A stretch of DNA of 64,000 nt from Marinifilaceae bacterium (GTDB taxonomy: Bacteria; Bacteroidota; Bacteroidia; Bacteroidales; Marinifilaceae), in contig JAFGYE010000078.1 of NCBI GenBank assembly GCA_016936255.1, forward strand, positions 1 to 64,000, written 5' to 3'. Every line of letters begins with the position of its first letter. The first letter of the stretch is position 1. A model generated the notes under the pieces. That model was not told the DNA's origin. It saw nothing but the letters and a program-made list of their open reading frames with translations, and did not search any database. Positions 1-9,570 of this stretch are shown in pieces. The position numbers were made by a program, and so were the translations under genes.

Positions 1-62
1 AGATTCAAACTGCCCAACTAACAAGATTAAAATATTATAATCACACACTAACCAAACAAACT

Positions 63-2114
63 ATGAACAATTTAATAAAGACTACTTTTTCGCTTCTTCT
101 TATTCTATTAGCTGGCTACTCCAAGGCTGATAATGAAAAAATTAAATTTGGGAAAGTCTCTGTGGAAGAATTAGAAATGACAGTGTACCAGCAAGACACC
201 AGTGCGGCTGCCGTTATTTTATATGATAGTGGATCCTCTTACTTCGAAACAGAGTATATAAATGATAATACTGATTTTATCTGTAAGTTTGAGCGCCATG
301 TACGAATAAAAATACTAAAACCGGAAGGCTTTGATTTTGCAACATTTAAAATTCCTTTGTACCATAGTGAAAACGGTGAGGAAAAGACAAGTTCAATTAA
401 AGGAAGAACCTATAATTTGGACGGTAAAATCCTTATCGATAAACTCGAAAAGAATTCAATTTTTAAAGAAGAAACTACCCCAAACTGGAATAGAATAAAA
501 TTTACCATGCCAAATATAAAAGTTGGCTCTGTTATTGAGGTAAAGTATCAAATTTCCTCTCCATTCAAACAAAATTTTAAAGCCTGGCAATTTCAATACA
601 ACATACCTGTTGAGTATTCTAAATACAATACCCGAATACCAAGTTATTTTAACTATCAGATAACAACAAAAGGATATTACCCCATAACAAAATTAAAAGA
701 AACAAGCAGACCCGAAAACTTTTTGATCAAATACAAGGAAATAGACAACCAATCAGGAAGTGCGCAGATGATTGAACACCAGTACAATCTCACACCTATT
801 TCAAATATTAATGAATACTATGCGGAAAACATTCCTTCTTTTAAAAAAGAATCGTACATGCTTGCCGAGGAAAACTACTTAAGCTGCATTGAATTTGAAT
901 TGCAATCTTACAAGTATGATTATGGAGCATTGCATAATTTTACTTCCTCCTGGGAGGATGTTCAAAACAAACTAATTAAATCGGACTATTTTGGAGGAAC
1001 CTTAAAAAAAGATGGATTTGTTGAAGATGTCATTGCGCCTTTAATTTCCGGAGTACAAAGTGAAGAAGAAAAAATGGCAATAATTTTTCAGAGTGTACAA
1101 AACAGTATTAAATGGAATGAAAAAAACAAATTGTTTTGTGACAATAGCCTAAGATCAGTCTGGAAAGAAAAATCGGGAAGTTCTGCTGAAATCAATTTAC
1201 TTTTAGTCGCCATGCTTCGCAAAGCAGGAATACAGGCCAACCCAGTTGCTTTGAGCACGCGGCAAAACGGAATTATCCATCCATCACACCCAACAATAAC
1301 CCAAATGAACTATGTAGTTGCCTGCGCAAAGATAGGAGACAAAAGTTATTTGATGGATGCAACAGATCCCTATTGTCCAATTGGAATTCTTCCGTTTCGA
1401 TGTTTAAATGACAAGGGAAGATTAATCACTGAAACTAACTCCGAATGGATCAACCTGGATCCCAACAAAGGATCAAAAATTGCAATTGTATCAACCCTTA
1501 TCCTAACAGAAGAAGGTCAGCTTGAAGGCAAAATAAGCGAAGCTTTTTATGACTATAAAGGAGTGGATATCAGAAAAACGATTTCAAACAACACCGAAGG
1601 ATATACCGAAAAATTGAAATCAGATTACGAAGACTGGAACATTACAGATATTGAATATAAAAATCTGGATGATAGAAACAATCCCGTTCAAATAAGCTAT
1701 ATGGCAGAAATTGAAAATGCAGCCAACATGGAAGGTGAACGAATCTATTTGAATCCTATTTTAAAATACAAAACACATGAAAACCCATTTAAACTGGAAC
1801 AAAGAGAGTATCCTGTTAATTTTGGATATCCAATAACTGTAAATTACCTTCTGCTTTTGGAACTTCCTACTAACTTCACAATTGAGGAACAACCAAAATC
1901 TTCTAAAATAGTACTTCCTGATAATGGTGGGGAATACATATACCAGATTAATAAATCTGCTAACAAAGTGATGATTAAATATTCTTTTAACACAGGAAAA
2001 TCACAATATTTATCTTCCGAATATGAATATTTAAAAGAATTCTATAATCATGTTATTGCAAAGGAAAACCAAATTTTGGTATTGAAAAAAATCGATCCAA
2101 CTTCAATAAAATAA
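63..2114 (+). CDS. DUF3857 transglutaminase-like exported protein
   Basis: The 683-residue product opens with a signal peptide (hydrophobic run FSLLLILLAGYS). An N-terminal DUF3857 region follows (about residues 60-260), then a transglutaminase-core-like segment (about 330-460) and a C-terminal beta-rich tail. The segment KSGSSAEINLLLVAML aligns with the usual G(D/N)C.E..LL..ML active-site helix, but the nucleophile Cys is replaced by Ser or Ala. The later YLMDATDP motif is kept. In this family the fold often has a structural or protein-binding role, and loss of Cys argues against protease or transglutaminase activity here. It is a monocistronic gene closed by a bidirectional terminator shared with purM. 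Its precise role is unknown. Confidence 0.8.
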   Translation: MNNLIKTTFSLLLILLAGYSKADNEKIKFGKVSVEELEMTVYQQDTSAAAVILYDSGSSYFETEYINDNTDFICKFERHVRIKILKPEGFDFATFKIPLYHSENGEEKTSSIKGRTYNLDGKILIDKLEKNSIFKEETTPNWNRIKFTMPNIKVGSVIEVKYQISSPFKQNFKAWQFQYNIPVEYSKYNTRIPSYFNYQITTKGYYPITKLKETSRPENFLIKYKEIDNQSGSAQMIEHQYNLTPISNINEYYAENIPSFKKESYMLAEENYLSCIEFELQSYKYDYGALHNFTSSWEDVQNKLIKSDYFGGTLKKDGFVEDVIAPLISGVQSEEEKMAIIFQSVQNSIKWNEKNKLFCDNSLRSVWKEKSGSSAEINLLLVAMLRKAGIQANPVALSTRQNGIIHPSHPTITQMNYVVACAKIGDKSYLMDATDPYCPIGILPFRCLNDKGRLITETNSEWINLDPNKGSKIAIVSTLILTEEGQLEGKISEAFYDYKGVDIRKTISNNTEGYTEKLKSDYEDWNITDIEYKNLDDRNNPVQISYMAEIENAANMEGERIYLNPILKYKTHENPFKLEQREYPVNFGYPITVNYLLLLELPTNFTIEEQPKSSKIVLPDNGGEYIYQINKSANKVMIKYSFNTGKSQYLSSEYEYLKEFYNHVIAKENQILVLKKIDPTSIK

Positions 2115-2136
2115 ATCTCCAATTAATTTCAAACAA

Positions 2137-2169
2137 AAAGAGACTGTCTTTAAATAAGACAGTCTCTTT
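2137..2169. terminator. bidirectional terminator between the DUF3857 gene and purM
   Basis: A perfect 14-bp inverted repeat (AAAGAGACTGTCTT, 5-nt loop, then its complement) lies between the two convergent stop codons. It has A-rich and T-rich flanks and so can terminate both genes. Confidence 0.85.
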
Positions 2170-2187
2170 GCATTATATTCCAATATC

Positions 2188-3357
2188 TTAATACTCAAAT
2201 TCTCCAAATTCACTTTTAATCGTCAATTTTTTTCCTGAGTTTGGCTCACAACGGCCAATTACCTGAGCATCTACATTAAATTCTTTTGATATCGCGATAA
2301 TATTTTCAGCAATTTCCTGTGGAACATATAATTCAAATCGATGTCCCATATTAAATACTTTGTACATCTCATCCCATGAAGTTCCGCTCTGCTCTTTTAT
2401 CAACTTAAAAAGTGGAGGAACTGAAAACATATTGTCCTTAACGATATGAATATTGTCAACAAAGTTAAGCACTTTTGTTTGTGCTCCACCCGAACAGTGA
2501 ATCATGCCGTGAATTTGGGATCGGAATTGATCCAAGATTTTTTTAATAATCGGTGCATAGGTTCTTGTTGGCGAAAGTACCAATTTACCTGCATCAATAT
2601 CAACACCTTCAACTTTATCGGTTAATTTACAGTTTCCTGAGTAAACCAAATCCGCTGGCACAGCATTATCATAACTTTCCGGATACTTTTCAGCAAGATA
2701 TTTTGAAAAAACATCATGACGGGCAGAAGTCAGTCCATTCGAACCCATTCCTCCATTGTATTCTGTTTCGTAAGTTGCTTGTCCTGATGATGACAAACCA
2801 ACAATTACATCGCCAGCCTGGATTTTTTCATTTGTAATTACGTCTTCTCTTTTCATTCGGCAAGTAACCGTCGAGTCGACAATAATGGTTCGGACTAAAT
2901 CTCCAACATCAGCAGTTTCGCCACCTGTAGAATGAATATTAACTCCCATTTTACTGTACTCCGTTAACAATTCTTCAGTTCCGTTAATAATCTGAGAAAG
3001 AACTTCACCAGGAATCAGGTTTTTATTTCTTCCAATTGTGGATGACAAAAGAATATTATCAACTGCACCAACACAAAGTAAATCATCCAAATTCATGATC
3101 AATGCATCCTGAGCAATGCCCTTCCATACAGAAATATCTCCTGTTTCCTTCCAATACATGTAGGCAAGAGATGATTTTGTTCCTGCGCCATCGGCATGCA
3201 TAATATTGCAATAGTCTGCATCTCCCGCAAGGAAATCCGGAACAACTTTACAAAATGCATTTGGATACAATCCTTTATCCAGATTTTTAATTGCACTATG
3301 CACATCTTCCTTCGAAGCTGACACTCCTCTAAGGTTATATCTTTCGTCTTTTCTCAT
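2188..3357 (-). CDS. purM: phosphoribosylformylglycinamidine cyclo-ligase (AIR synthetase)
   Basis: PurM closes the imidazole ring of AIR from FGAM and ATP in purine synthesis, in the cytoplasm. The 389-residue protein has the PurM-fold ATP and substrate motifs: HADGAGTKS near residue 55, the NLDDLLCVGA loop, STGGETADVGD, and the C-terminal half with HCSGGAQTK and MGHRFELYVP. It is the divergent, slightly longer form (about 390 residues) common in Bacteroidota, rather than the roughly 345-residue enterobacterial form. It stands alone; the 111 bp upstream hold no recognisable site. The family call is firm. Confidence 0.9.
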   Translation of the reverse strand: MRKDERYNLRGVSASKEDVHSAIKNLDKGLYPNAFCKVVPDFLAGDADYCNIMHADGAGTKSSLAYMYWKETGDISVWKGIAQDALIMNLDDLLCVGAVDNILLSSTIGRNKNLIPGEVLSQIINGTEELLTEYSKMGVNIHSTGGETADVGDLVRTIIVDSTVTCRMKREDVITNEKIQAGDVIVGLSSSGQATYETEYNGGMGSNGLTSARHDVFSKYLAEKYPESYDNAVPADLVYSGNCKLTDKVEGVDIDAGKLVLSPTRTYAPIIKKILDQFRSQIHGMIHCSGGAQTKVLNFVDNIHIVKDNMFSVPPLFKLIKEQSGTSWDEMYKVFNMGHRFELYVPQEIAENIIAISKEFNVDAQVIGRCEPNSGKKLTIKSEFGEFEY

Positions 3358-3468
3358 GGTTGTTTAGATAAAAGGTAAAAGCAACAAGCAAAAAGATTAG
3401 AAATCTCAGACTTTAAATCTCTCAATAATAAATGGATAAAACAGTCCTACTCCCTCTTACTTACTCAT

Positions 3469-5826
3469 TTACTTCTTCATTTTTTTTGCTTCGGCAAAGG
3501 TAATCTTTTTCCCTTTATTGTACGCGATTACAAATGCATTAATTCCAGTTTTACTAATCTTATCTGCTTCGGCCCTTGCCTCTTCCAAATCATCAAATAT
3601 TCCGGTAGTGTATCTCACCGTAGAATCATCTACGCTTCCGCGGAAAACAACTTTGTATTTTTGAAGTGTAGGAGGAATCGTATTTTTATTGAAAGCTCCT
3701 ATCTGAATGGTATAGAAAACGCCTTTAATTTCTGATAAATTTTTTATCAATGTATTACCTATTTGACTGGAATCAGATCCTGGTTTCATTTTAGAATTTG
3801 GCCCCGGCTGATAGTCTGTTGACAGCACTCTAAAATCGGTTCTTCGATTCAACTGATTAGCCTCATCCTTCTCTTTCTCTTTCAGCTTACTGATAAAAGA
3901 TTCACTCAACACATCCCCTTCAGCTAAAAAGTCAAACTCTTTTGCCTTCACCGCGTTAATTGTCTGAGGTTTCGATTCCCCGTAACCATGAGCAATTAAC
4001 CGATCCCAGTAGATTCCTTTCTCTATTAAATAATCGACAACAGACTGTGCTCTTTTCTGAGAAAGATCACGGTTGGTAGACTCACTTCCGACATAATCGG
4101 TATGCGATCCCAATTCAATCGTAATTTTAGGATTCTCGTTTAATGTTTCCACCAAACCATCTAAAGCTGTTTTAGATTCTTCTCTTAATTGCCAGGATCC
4201 AAAATCGTAAAATATATTTGGCAATTCGATTGGCTTCTCAATTGGTTTTAAACCAATAACTGATTTAAAATTACGGCTGACTTCTATCCCCAAAGTACTC
4301 ACCTGCTCTTTGCCATTTAGATATCCTTCTGCCGAAACCATTACAATATATTCCAATTCAGGATCAAGCTCCACATTAAATTGCCCTTCTTCAGCAGATT
4401 TACTATCCATTTGTTCTCCATTTGAGGAAACAATATGAATAGCTGCATTAGGGATAAATTCGTTTGTTTCAGAATTTACAATTTTTCCCGAAAAAGAAAA
4501 CTGTAAAGGCACGTAATCAAATCTATAAATATCATCGTTGCCGTTTTTCCGCGAAGATGTAAACATTCCTTTCTCCTGATCAGGCTGAAATACAATTGAA
4601 AAATCATCAGCAGTAGAATTTATTGGATATTTCATATTCTCCACCTTCCACACTCCTGTCTCTTCTCGTTTTGCCTGATAAATGTCCAACCCGCCCATGC
4701 CTTCCTTCCGATCGGAAGCAAAGAATAAATCACCATTTTTCTTTATAAAAGGGAATAACTCGTTGCCTGGTGAATTGATTGGCCGCCCCATATTTTGAGG
4801 TTCGCTCCAACTGCTTCCACTCTTTTTCACCATCCAAATGTCATTTCCTCCGTAACCACCAGGCATATCGGATACGAAATACAGAATATTACCATCAGCC
4901 GAAATAGAAGGATGCCCTACGGACAGACTATCCGGAACCAGATCAAGTTGAGCGACACTTCCCCAGCCATCTTCCTGCCTTTGCACAGCAAATATTTTTG
5001 TTCCCTGATTGTCTTTATTTACTTTTCGCGATGAAGTAAAATACAATACATCTGCCTCGGCAGAAAAACATGCAGCTCCTTCATTCCATTCTGTATTGAT
5101 TGTATCTCCCACACCACGAGCTTTGCTCCATTGGTAAGTATCAACAATTACTTTTCGTGATGTTGCCTCTTTCCCTTTCCTTTTTTTACTCTTTCGAATC
5201 ACTTCATTGGAATAATGCACCTCAAAAATATTTGAATGAAAATCTCCTGTAACACCGTCTTTTTTAGGCTTACCGTTCAACTTCCTTGTTGATGAGAAAA
5301 AAATAACATTTGTATCCTTCCCCATATAAACAGGGCAAAAATCACTGCCCGAAGAATTAAAATCATTCAATATCTCCACTTTATATCTTCCCGGATACTC
5401 TTCCCATGTGCTAATTCTTTTTAGTATTTCAGAAGGATCATTCTCTGCTTTTGCTTCTGGCTTTAGATCCAGATACTCCCAGAAATTTTCCTCGGCCTCT
5501 TCCATTTTCCCATTTTTCACTTCAGCATAAGCTAAATTTAAAACTGCATTTGAGAAAGTATCCCGGTTTAATATAGCTCTTCGATACCATGAGGAAGCCT
5601 TACGCACTTCATTTACCTGATCGAAACACGACGCTGCTTTAAATGCTATATCGGCTTTTAGTTCTTTATCCTTTGACTTTTTATAAGCTTTTTCGTAATA
5701 ACCTTGTGCATAGTAATACTGTCCGGACTGAACCATTTTATCGCCACGATTTACATAAGATTGCGAAGAACAGGAAATAAATACTCCCAGAATAATAAAA
5801 ATACAGATATTGGAAAAAAGCTTCAT
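3469..5826 (-). CDS. PorE-like OmpA-family lipoprotein (TPR, PD40, CRD, OmpA, SPOR-like)
   Basis: This 785-residue outer-membrane lipoprotein has a signal ending FISC (Cys19). TPR-like helices follow (about 20-120), then WD40-like PD40 propeller repeats (about 150-460; FFSSTR, LYFTSSR, LYFVSD, LFFASDR), a carboxypeptidase-regulatory-like domain (about 475-550) and an OmpA peptidoglycan-binding domain (about 560-690, ELGSHTDYVGS). This order matches PorE of the type IX secretion system. An extra SPOR-like tail (about 710-785, YTIQIGAFN) is not part of the basic PorE scheme. No other T9SS gene is adjacent, so a generic envelope-anchoring OmpA protein is the main alternative. The gene is monocistronic, separated from glnN by a terminator. 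Confidence 0.75.
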   Translation of the reverse strand: MKLFSNICIFIILGVFISCSSQSYVNRGDKMVQSGQYYYAQGYYEKAYKKSKDKELKADIAFKAASCFDQVNEVRKASSWYRRAILNRDTFSNAVLNLAYAEVKNGKMEEAEENFWEYLDLKPEAKAENDPSEILKRISTWEEYPGRYKVEILNDFNSSGSDFCPVYMGKDTNVIFFSSTRKLNGKPKKDGVTGDFHSNIFEVHYSNEVIRKSKKRKGKEATSRKVIVDTYQWSKARGVGDTINTEWNEGAACFSAEADVLYFTSSRKVNKDNQGTKIFAVQRQEDGWGSVAQLDLVPDSLSVGHPSISADGNILYFVSDMPGGYGGNDIWMVKKSGSSWSEPQNMGRPINSPGNELFPFIKKNGDLFFASDRKEGMGGLDIYQAKREETGVWKVENMKYPINSTADDFSIVFQPDQEKGMFTSSRKNGNDDIYRFDYVPLQFSFSGKIVNSETNEFIPNAAIHIVSSNGEQMDSKSAEEGQFNVELDPELEYIVMVSAEGYLNGKEQVSTLGIEVSRNFKSVIGLKPIEKPIELPNIFYDFGSWQLREESKTALDGLVETLNENPKITIELGSHTDYVGSESTNRDLSQKRAQSVVDYLIEKGIYWDRLIAHGYGESKPQTINAVKAKEFDFLAEGDVLSESFISKLKEKEKDEANQLNRRTDFRVLSTDYQPGPNSKMKPGSDSSQIGNTLIKNLSEIKGVFYTIQIGAFNKNTIPPTLQKYKVVFRGSVDDSTVRYTTGIFDDLEEARAEADKISKTGINAFVIAYNKGKKITFAEAKKMKK

Positions 5827-5936
5827 CAGATGAGTTTAAAATTCAATTATTGAACTAACAAGGTATAAAAATAATTATTTTATTTCAGCGGTCAATGTAT
5901 TGTTAACAGAGATAAATATTTCTTATACAAAACAAA

Positions 5937-5967
5937 AAAAGGATGTCCAAATTATGAACATCCTTTT
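5937..5967 (-). terminator. glnN terminator
   Basis: A 10-bp stem (AAAAGGATGT and complement) lies just after the glnN stop. On the minus strand it is followed by a run of T. Confidence 0.8.
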
Positions 5968-5989
5968 AGAACTTTTATTGTTGTCTCAA

Positions 5990-8179
5990 TTAATTATTGA
6001 ACAACAATTCACGATATTTTGGCAATGGCCACATTTCGTTATCAACGACCAACTCCAATTTATCAATATGATATCTGATACTAGAAAGATAAGGACGAAC
6101 TTTTTCATCATAAGCCGTAGCCATTTCTACACCCTCTTTCAATACATTACATGCTTTACGAGCATCAATCATTTCCCTCACTTTAGCTTTAATTGAACTA
6201 ATGTGACCCGAAATTTCTTTAATTAACTCTTTACGTGCACCAGACAATTCTTCGTACTCACTGTTGGTAAAAACATCTCTTAAGCCTTGTACATTTTGAA
6301 TTAGCTTGGTTTGGTAAGCAACGGCAGTCGGCACAATATGGTTAATTGCTAAATCTCCAAGAACGCGAGCTTCAATCTGAATTTTTTTGGTGAATTTCTC
6401 CATTTCCACTTCAACACGAGCTTCCAATTCTTTCTCGGTCATCACACCACTTCCGACCAAAGATTTTTTAGCCGCAGGATCAAGATACTTCGAAATTGAT
6501 TCAGGAACACTTGTAATATTTGTCAAACCTCTTCTTTTAGCCTCAACCAACCATTCATCAGAGTAACCATCACCATTAAAACGAATAGGCTTACACTCAA
6601 TAATCATTTTCTTAAGAATCTGAAAAATTGCCTCATCCTTTTTAATATCCTGCTCTATTAAAGCATCAACAGCTATTTTAAATTCTTTTAACTCTACAGC
6701 AACTGCAGCACTTAAAGCTGTCATTGCTGCCGCATTGTTCACAGAAGATCCAACAGCACGGAACTCAAAACGATTTCCAGTAAATGCAAATGGAGATGTA
6801 CGGTTACGGTCTGTATTGTCTAAAATAATTTCAGGAATTCTACCGATACCCAATTTCAAAGCTGTTTTTTCATCAGGAGTCATTTTTCTCTCTCCAACTT
6901 CTTCAACAATTCTATCTAACATTCGAGATACTTCATCTCCAAGGAAAGCTGAAACAATTGAAGGAGGCGCCTCATTAGCACCTAAACGGTGACTGTTTGA
7001 TGCAGTAAGAATGGATGCGCGCAACAAATCCTGATTCTTATATACGGCCATCAATGTATTGACAACAAAAGTAAGAAATTGAATATTCGCTTTAGGATTT
7101 TTTCCAGGAGCCAAAAGAACAACACCTGTATCGGTTCCTAATGACCAGTTGTTGTGTTTACCAGATCCATTAATACCTGCAAATGGTTTTTCGTGGAAAA
7201 GAACACGGAATTTATGGTGACGGGCAACTTTTTTCATCACATCCATTAACAATTGATTGTGATCATTTGCAAGGTTAGCCTCTTCGAAAATAGGAGCTAA
7301 TTCGAACTGACTTGGAGCTACTTCATTGTGACGGGTTTTCACAGGAATTCCCAATTTATGACATTCAACTTCCAATTCCATCATAAAAGCAGTAACACGT
7401 TCTGGAATAGATCCAAAATAGTGATCATCCAATTGCTGATCTTTAGATGATGAGTGCCCCATTAATGTACGACCTGTAAGCACAAGATCCGGACGAGCCT
7501 GATACAGAGCTTCATCAATAAGGAAATACTCTTGTTCCCATCCCAGATTTGTGTGAACCTTAGTTACATTTTTATCGAAATACTGACAAACACCAACAGC
7601 CGCTTCATCAACTGCAGCCAATGCTTTTAACAATGGAGCTTTGTAATCAAGAGCTTCTCCAGTGTAAGAAATAAATATAGTAGGAATACAAAGAGTAGTA
7701 CCAACAATAAAAGCTGGAGATGAAACATCCCAAGCAGTGTAACCACGTGCCTCAAATGTTTGGCGAATTCCTCCTGAAGGGAACGAAGAAGCATCCGGCT
7801 CCTGCTGCGCTAATAATTTACCTGAAAAATTTTCAATCATATGACCGCCATCACCATAATCGATAAAACCATCATGTTTTTCTGCAGTACCATCTGTTAA
7901 TGGCTGAAACCAGTGAGTATAATGAGTTGCACCTTTTTCAATCGACCAGGCTTTCATCCCTGCAGCAATACCATCAGCCATTTTTCGGTCTACAGCCAGA
8001 CCTTTCTGATTTGCAGTCATTACTGCACGAAAAGCCTCTTTAGAAAGATACTTTCTCATGGACTCAACATTAAACACTAATTCACCGTAATAATCAGTCA
8101 CCTTATTTGAAGGTAAAGTAACGGAAACAGCTTCCCTTTTAAGTAACTCCCCTAACGCTTTAAATCTAATTGTGGCCAT
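5990..8179 (-). CDS. glnN: glutamine synthetase type III
   Basis: This enzyme makes glutamine from glutamate, ammonia and ATP in the cytoplasm. At 729 residues it is the long GSIII type, a dodecameric form typical of Bacteroidota. Signature stretches visible are RHNEVAPSQFELAPIFEEAN, the ATP and glutamate-site segment NGSGKHNNWSLGT, and NRTSPFAFTGNRFEFRAVGS. The C-terminal helical extension of GSIII is present. The gene stands alone with its own terminator. The upstream gap (8180-8434) shows no clear TAnnTTTG promoter on this strand. No GlnB or ammonium transporter gene is nearby. Confidence 0.95.
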   Translation of the reverse strand: MATIRFKALGELLKREAVSVTLPSNKVTDYYGELVFNVESMRKYLSKEAFRAVMTANQKGLAVDRKMADGIAAGMKAWSIEKGATHYTHWFQPLTDGTAEKHDGFIDYGDGGHMIENFSGKLLAQQEPDASSFPSGGIRQTFEARGYTAWDVSSPAFIVGTTLCIPTIFISYTGEALDYKAPLLKALAAVDEAAVGVCQYFDKNVTKVHTNLGWEQEYFLIDEALYQARPDLVLTGRTLMGHSSSKDQQLDDHYFGSIPERVTAFMMELEVECHKLGIPVKTRHNEVAPSQFELAPIFEEANLANDHNQLLMDVMKKVARHHKFRVLFHEKPFAGINGSGKHNNWSLGTDTGVVLLAPGKNPKANIQFLTFVVNTLMAVYKNQDLLRASILTASNSHRLGANEAPPSIVSAFLGDEVSRMLDRIVEEVGERKMTPDEKTALKLGIGRIPEIILDNTDRNRTSPFAFTGNRFEFRAVGSSVNNAAAMTALSAAVAVELKEFKIAVDALIEQDIKKDEAIFQILKKMIIECKPIRFNGDGYSDEWLVEAKRRGLTNITSVPESISKYLDPAAKKSLVGSGVMTEKELEARVEVEMEKFTKKIQIEARVLGDLAINHIVPTAVAYQTKLIQNVQGLRDVFTNSEYEELSGARKELIKEISGHISSIKAKVREMIDARKACNVLKEGVEMATAYDEKVRPYLSSIRYHIDKLELVVDNEMWPLPKYRELLFNN

Positions 8180-8434
8180 AAACGCAAAAATTTTAGTTAT
8201 TGATATTTTAATCCGTATTGAAAAAAAGGGGTACTCAGCAAAAAAAACATTTAATTTTCACTCAACACCCCCTTTGTAACGATACAAATGTGAATAAAAT
8301 AATTCAATTTCACAATTCTGCTTACAGAAAAATAACCTCATACAAACAAAAAAACGGTAAAAACAGGATCAAAACCCCTTATTTTTATCGTTTGCGCTTA
8401 AAATTTTAGTTTTTTTTCAAAAAGAGCCTTCTTT

Positions 8435-9550
8435 TTATCTGGCTAATGGGATTTTGGGGGCATTTTTTAAAATAACATCCTTAACATCTTTTTTTGAGCC
8501 TATCAGTTCATAAAATTTGAGGATATAGTCCGTTAATCCATGCCTATTCTCTTCGTTTAAATATTCACATTGTGAAATCAATTCCAGAAACGCTTCCTTC
8601 AATTCATTAAAATCTGTAAAAGCAGCATTCAATTCCTCATCACTCCATCTGTAACCTTTGTATAATCTTTTATACTTTGCATCAGAAGCTATATTGGGAT
8701 CCAATGTAAAATAAGTATGATTGATTATTCCTGACCAATCAAAATCAAATGGTATAGCAATGGGAATGCTCTGTTCATCTACCGACACAATATCAATGTT
8801 GTGCAAACGTTCAACATTCCAATCGGAATTCCCAATCATCAACTGAAACAATGACAGCATTACAATATTCTTTCGAAGCATATTGTATTGCTTCATATTT
8901 TTGAATTGTAAGATGATCTTCCCATTTCGGGTGGCAACGTCATTTTTATCTTCCAAAAAGAAACCAAACTTCCGAATGGTATCGTTAGTAATACTATCTA
9001 TAAATGATATCTGAGACAAGCGAACCCTGTAACTATGTTCATCAATAAGGTTGTACATCTTATAGATTAGATATTCTTTAATGGTGTTCTGTTCGAATCC
9101 ATCCTCGAAAGACTGACAATGACTTACGTACTTTAACTTGCTTTGCCCTTCGAACTCGGTACCTACCATCCTTTCTACCGGGAGCTTAAATCGTAATGGT
9201 GGAAAATCACAATTTTGTTTTCTCCTTCGAAAATTTCCGCGGGTCATTACTTCAACATCGATTCTATCCCCTATCTGCTTGTCATTCTCAATAAGCTGCA
9301 ATTCAGATTTATGATACTTGCGATCCTCACTAATATCATTTAGAAGACTTGACAAATTTGTTTTTAATTCGAACTCAAGAAGTTTTTCATTTTTAAACAA
9401 TGGTAATTTCAACAAACTATCCCTATCCTTTTTGGAAATAGCACTAACAGGAACCAAACAGAGAAACAACAATAAAATTATGATAGCTTTTGTAAAAAAC
9501 CATTTCCTGGTATTATTTTTTAATTCAATTGTATTTGACAGCTTACTCAT
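8435..9550 (-). CDS. exported protein with a HipA/CotH-like kinase fold (hypothetical)
   Basis: This 371-residue protein has an N-terminal hydrophobic segment (about 19-36, AIIILLLFLCLVPVSA) that acts as a signal peptide or anchor. The second half has MIGNSDWNVERLHNIDIV (about 240) followed by IPFDFDWSG. These resemble the catalytic loop GN.D....N and the metal-binding DFD/DFG element of HipA, CotH and FAM20-type atypical kinases. The rest is not recognised. It lies 20 bp downstream of, and probably co-transcribed with, the exported metallophosphatase at 9571-10776. A kinase/phosphatase pair acting in the envelope is an inference from motifs and order only. Confidence 0.55.
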   Translation of the reverse strand: MSKLSNTIELKNNTRKWFFTKAIIILLLFLCLVPVSAISKKDRDSLLKLPLFKNEKLLEFELKTNLSSLLNDISEDRKYHKSELQLIENDKQIGDRIDVEVMTRGNFRRRKQNCDFPPLRFKLPVERMVGTEFEGQSKLKYVSHCQSFEDGFEQNTIKEYLIYKMYNLIDEHSYRVRLSQISFIDSITNDTIRKFGFFLEDKNDVATRNGKIILQFKNMKQYNMLRKNIVMLSLFQLMIGNSDWNVERLHNIDIVSVDEQSIPIAIPFDFDWSGIINHTYFTLDPNIASDAKYKRLYKGYRWSDEELNAAFTDFNELKEAFLELISQCEYLNEENRHGLTDYILKFYELIGSKKDVKDVILKNAPKIPLAR

Positions 9551-9570
9551 TGCATTGTTTTATAAAAGCA

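Noticed and set aside
8224-8276. Possible hairpin AAAGGGGT...ACCCCCTTT in the glnN leader
   Set aside because: The arms match only with a bulge and enclose more than 30 nt; not strong enough to call a riboswitch or operator.
8218-8409. 63-codon plus-strand frame upstream of glnN
   Set aside because: Lys/Gln-rich composition from A-rich intergenic DNA, no promoter or ribosome site.
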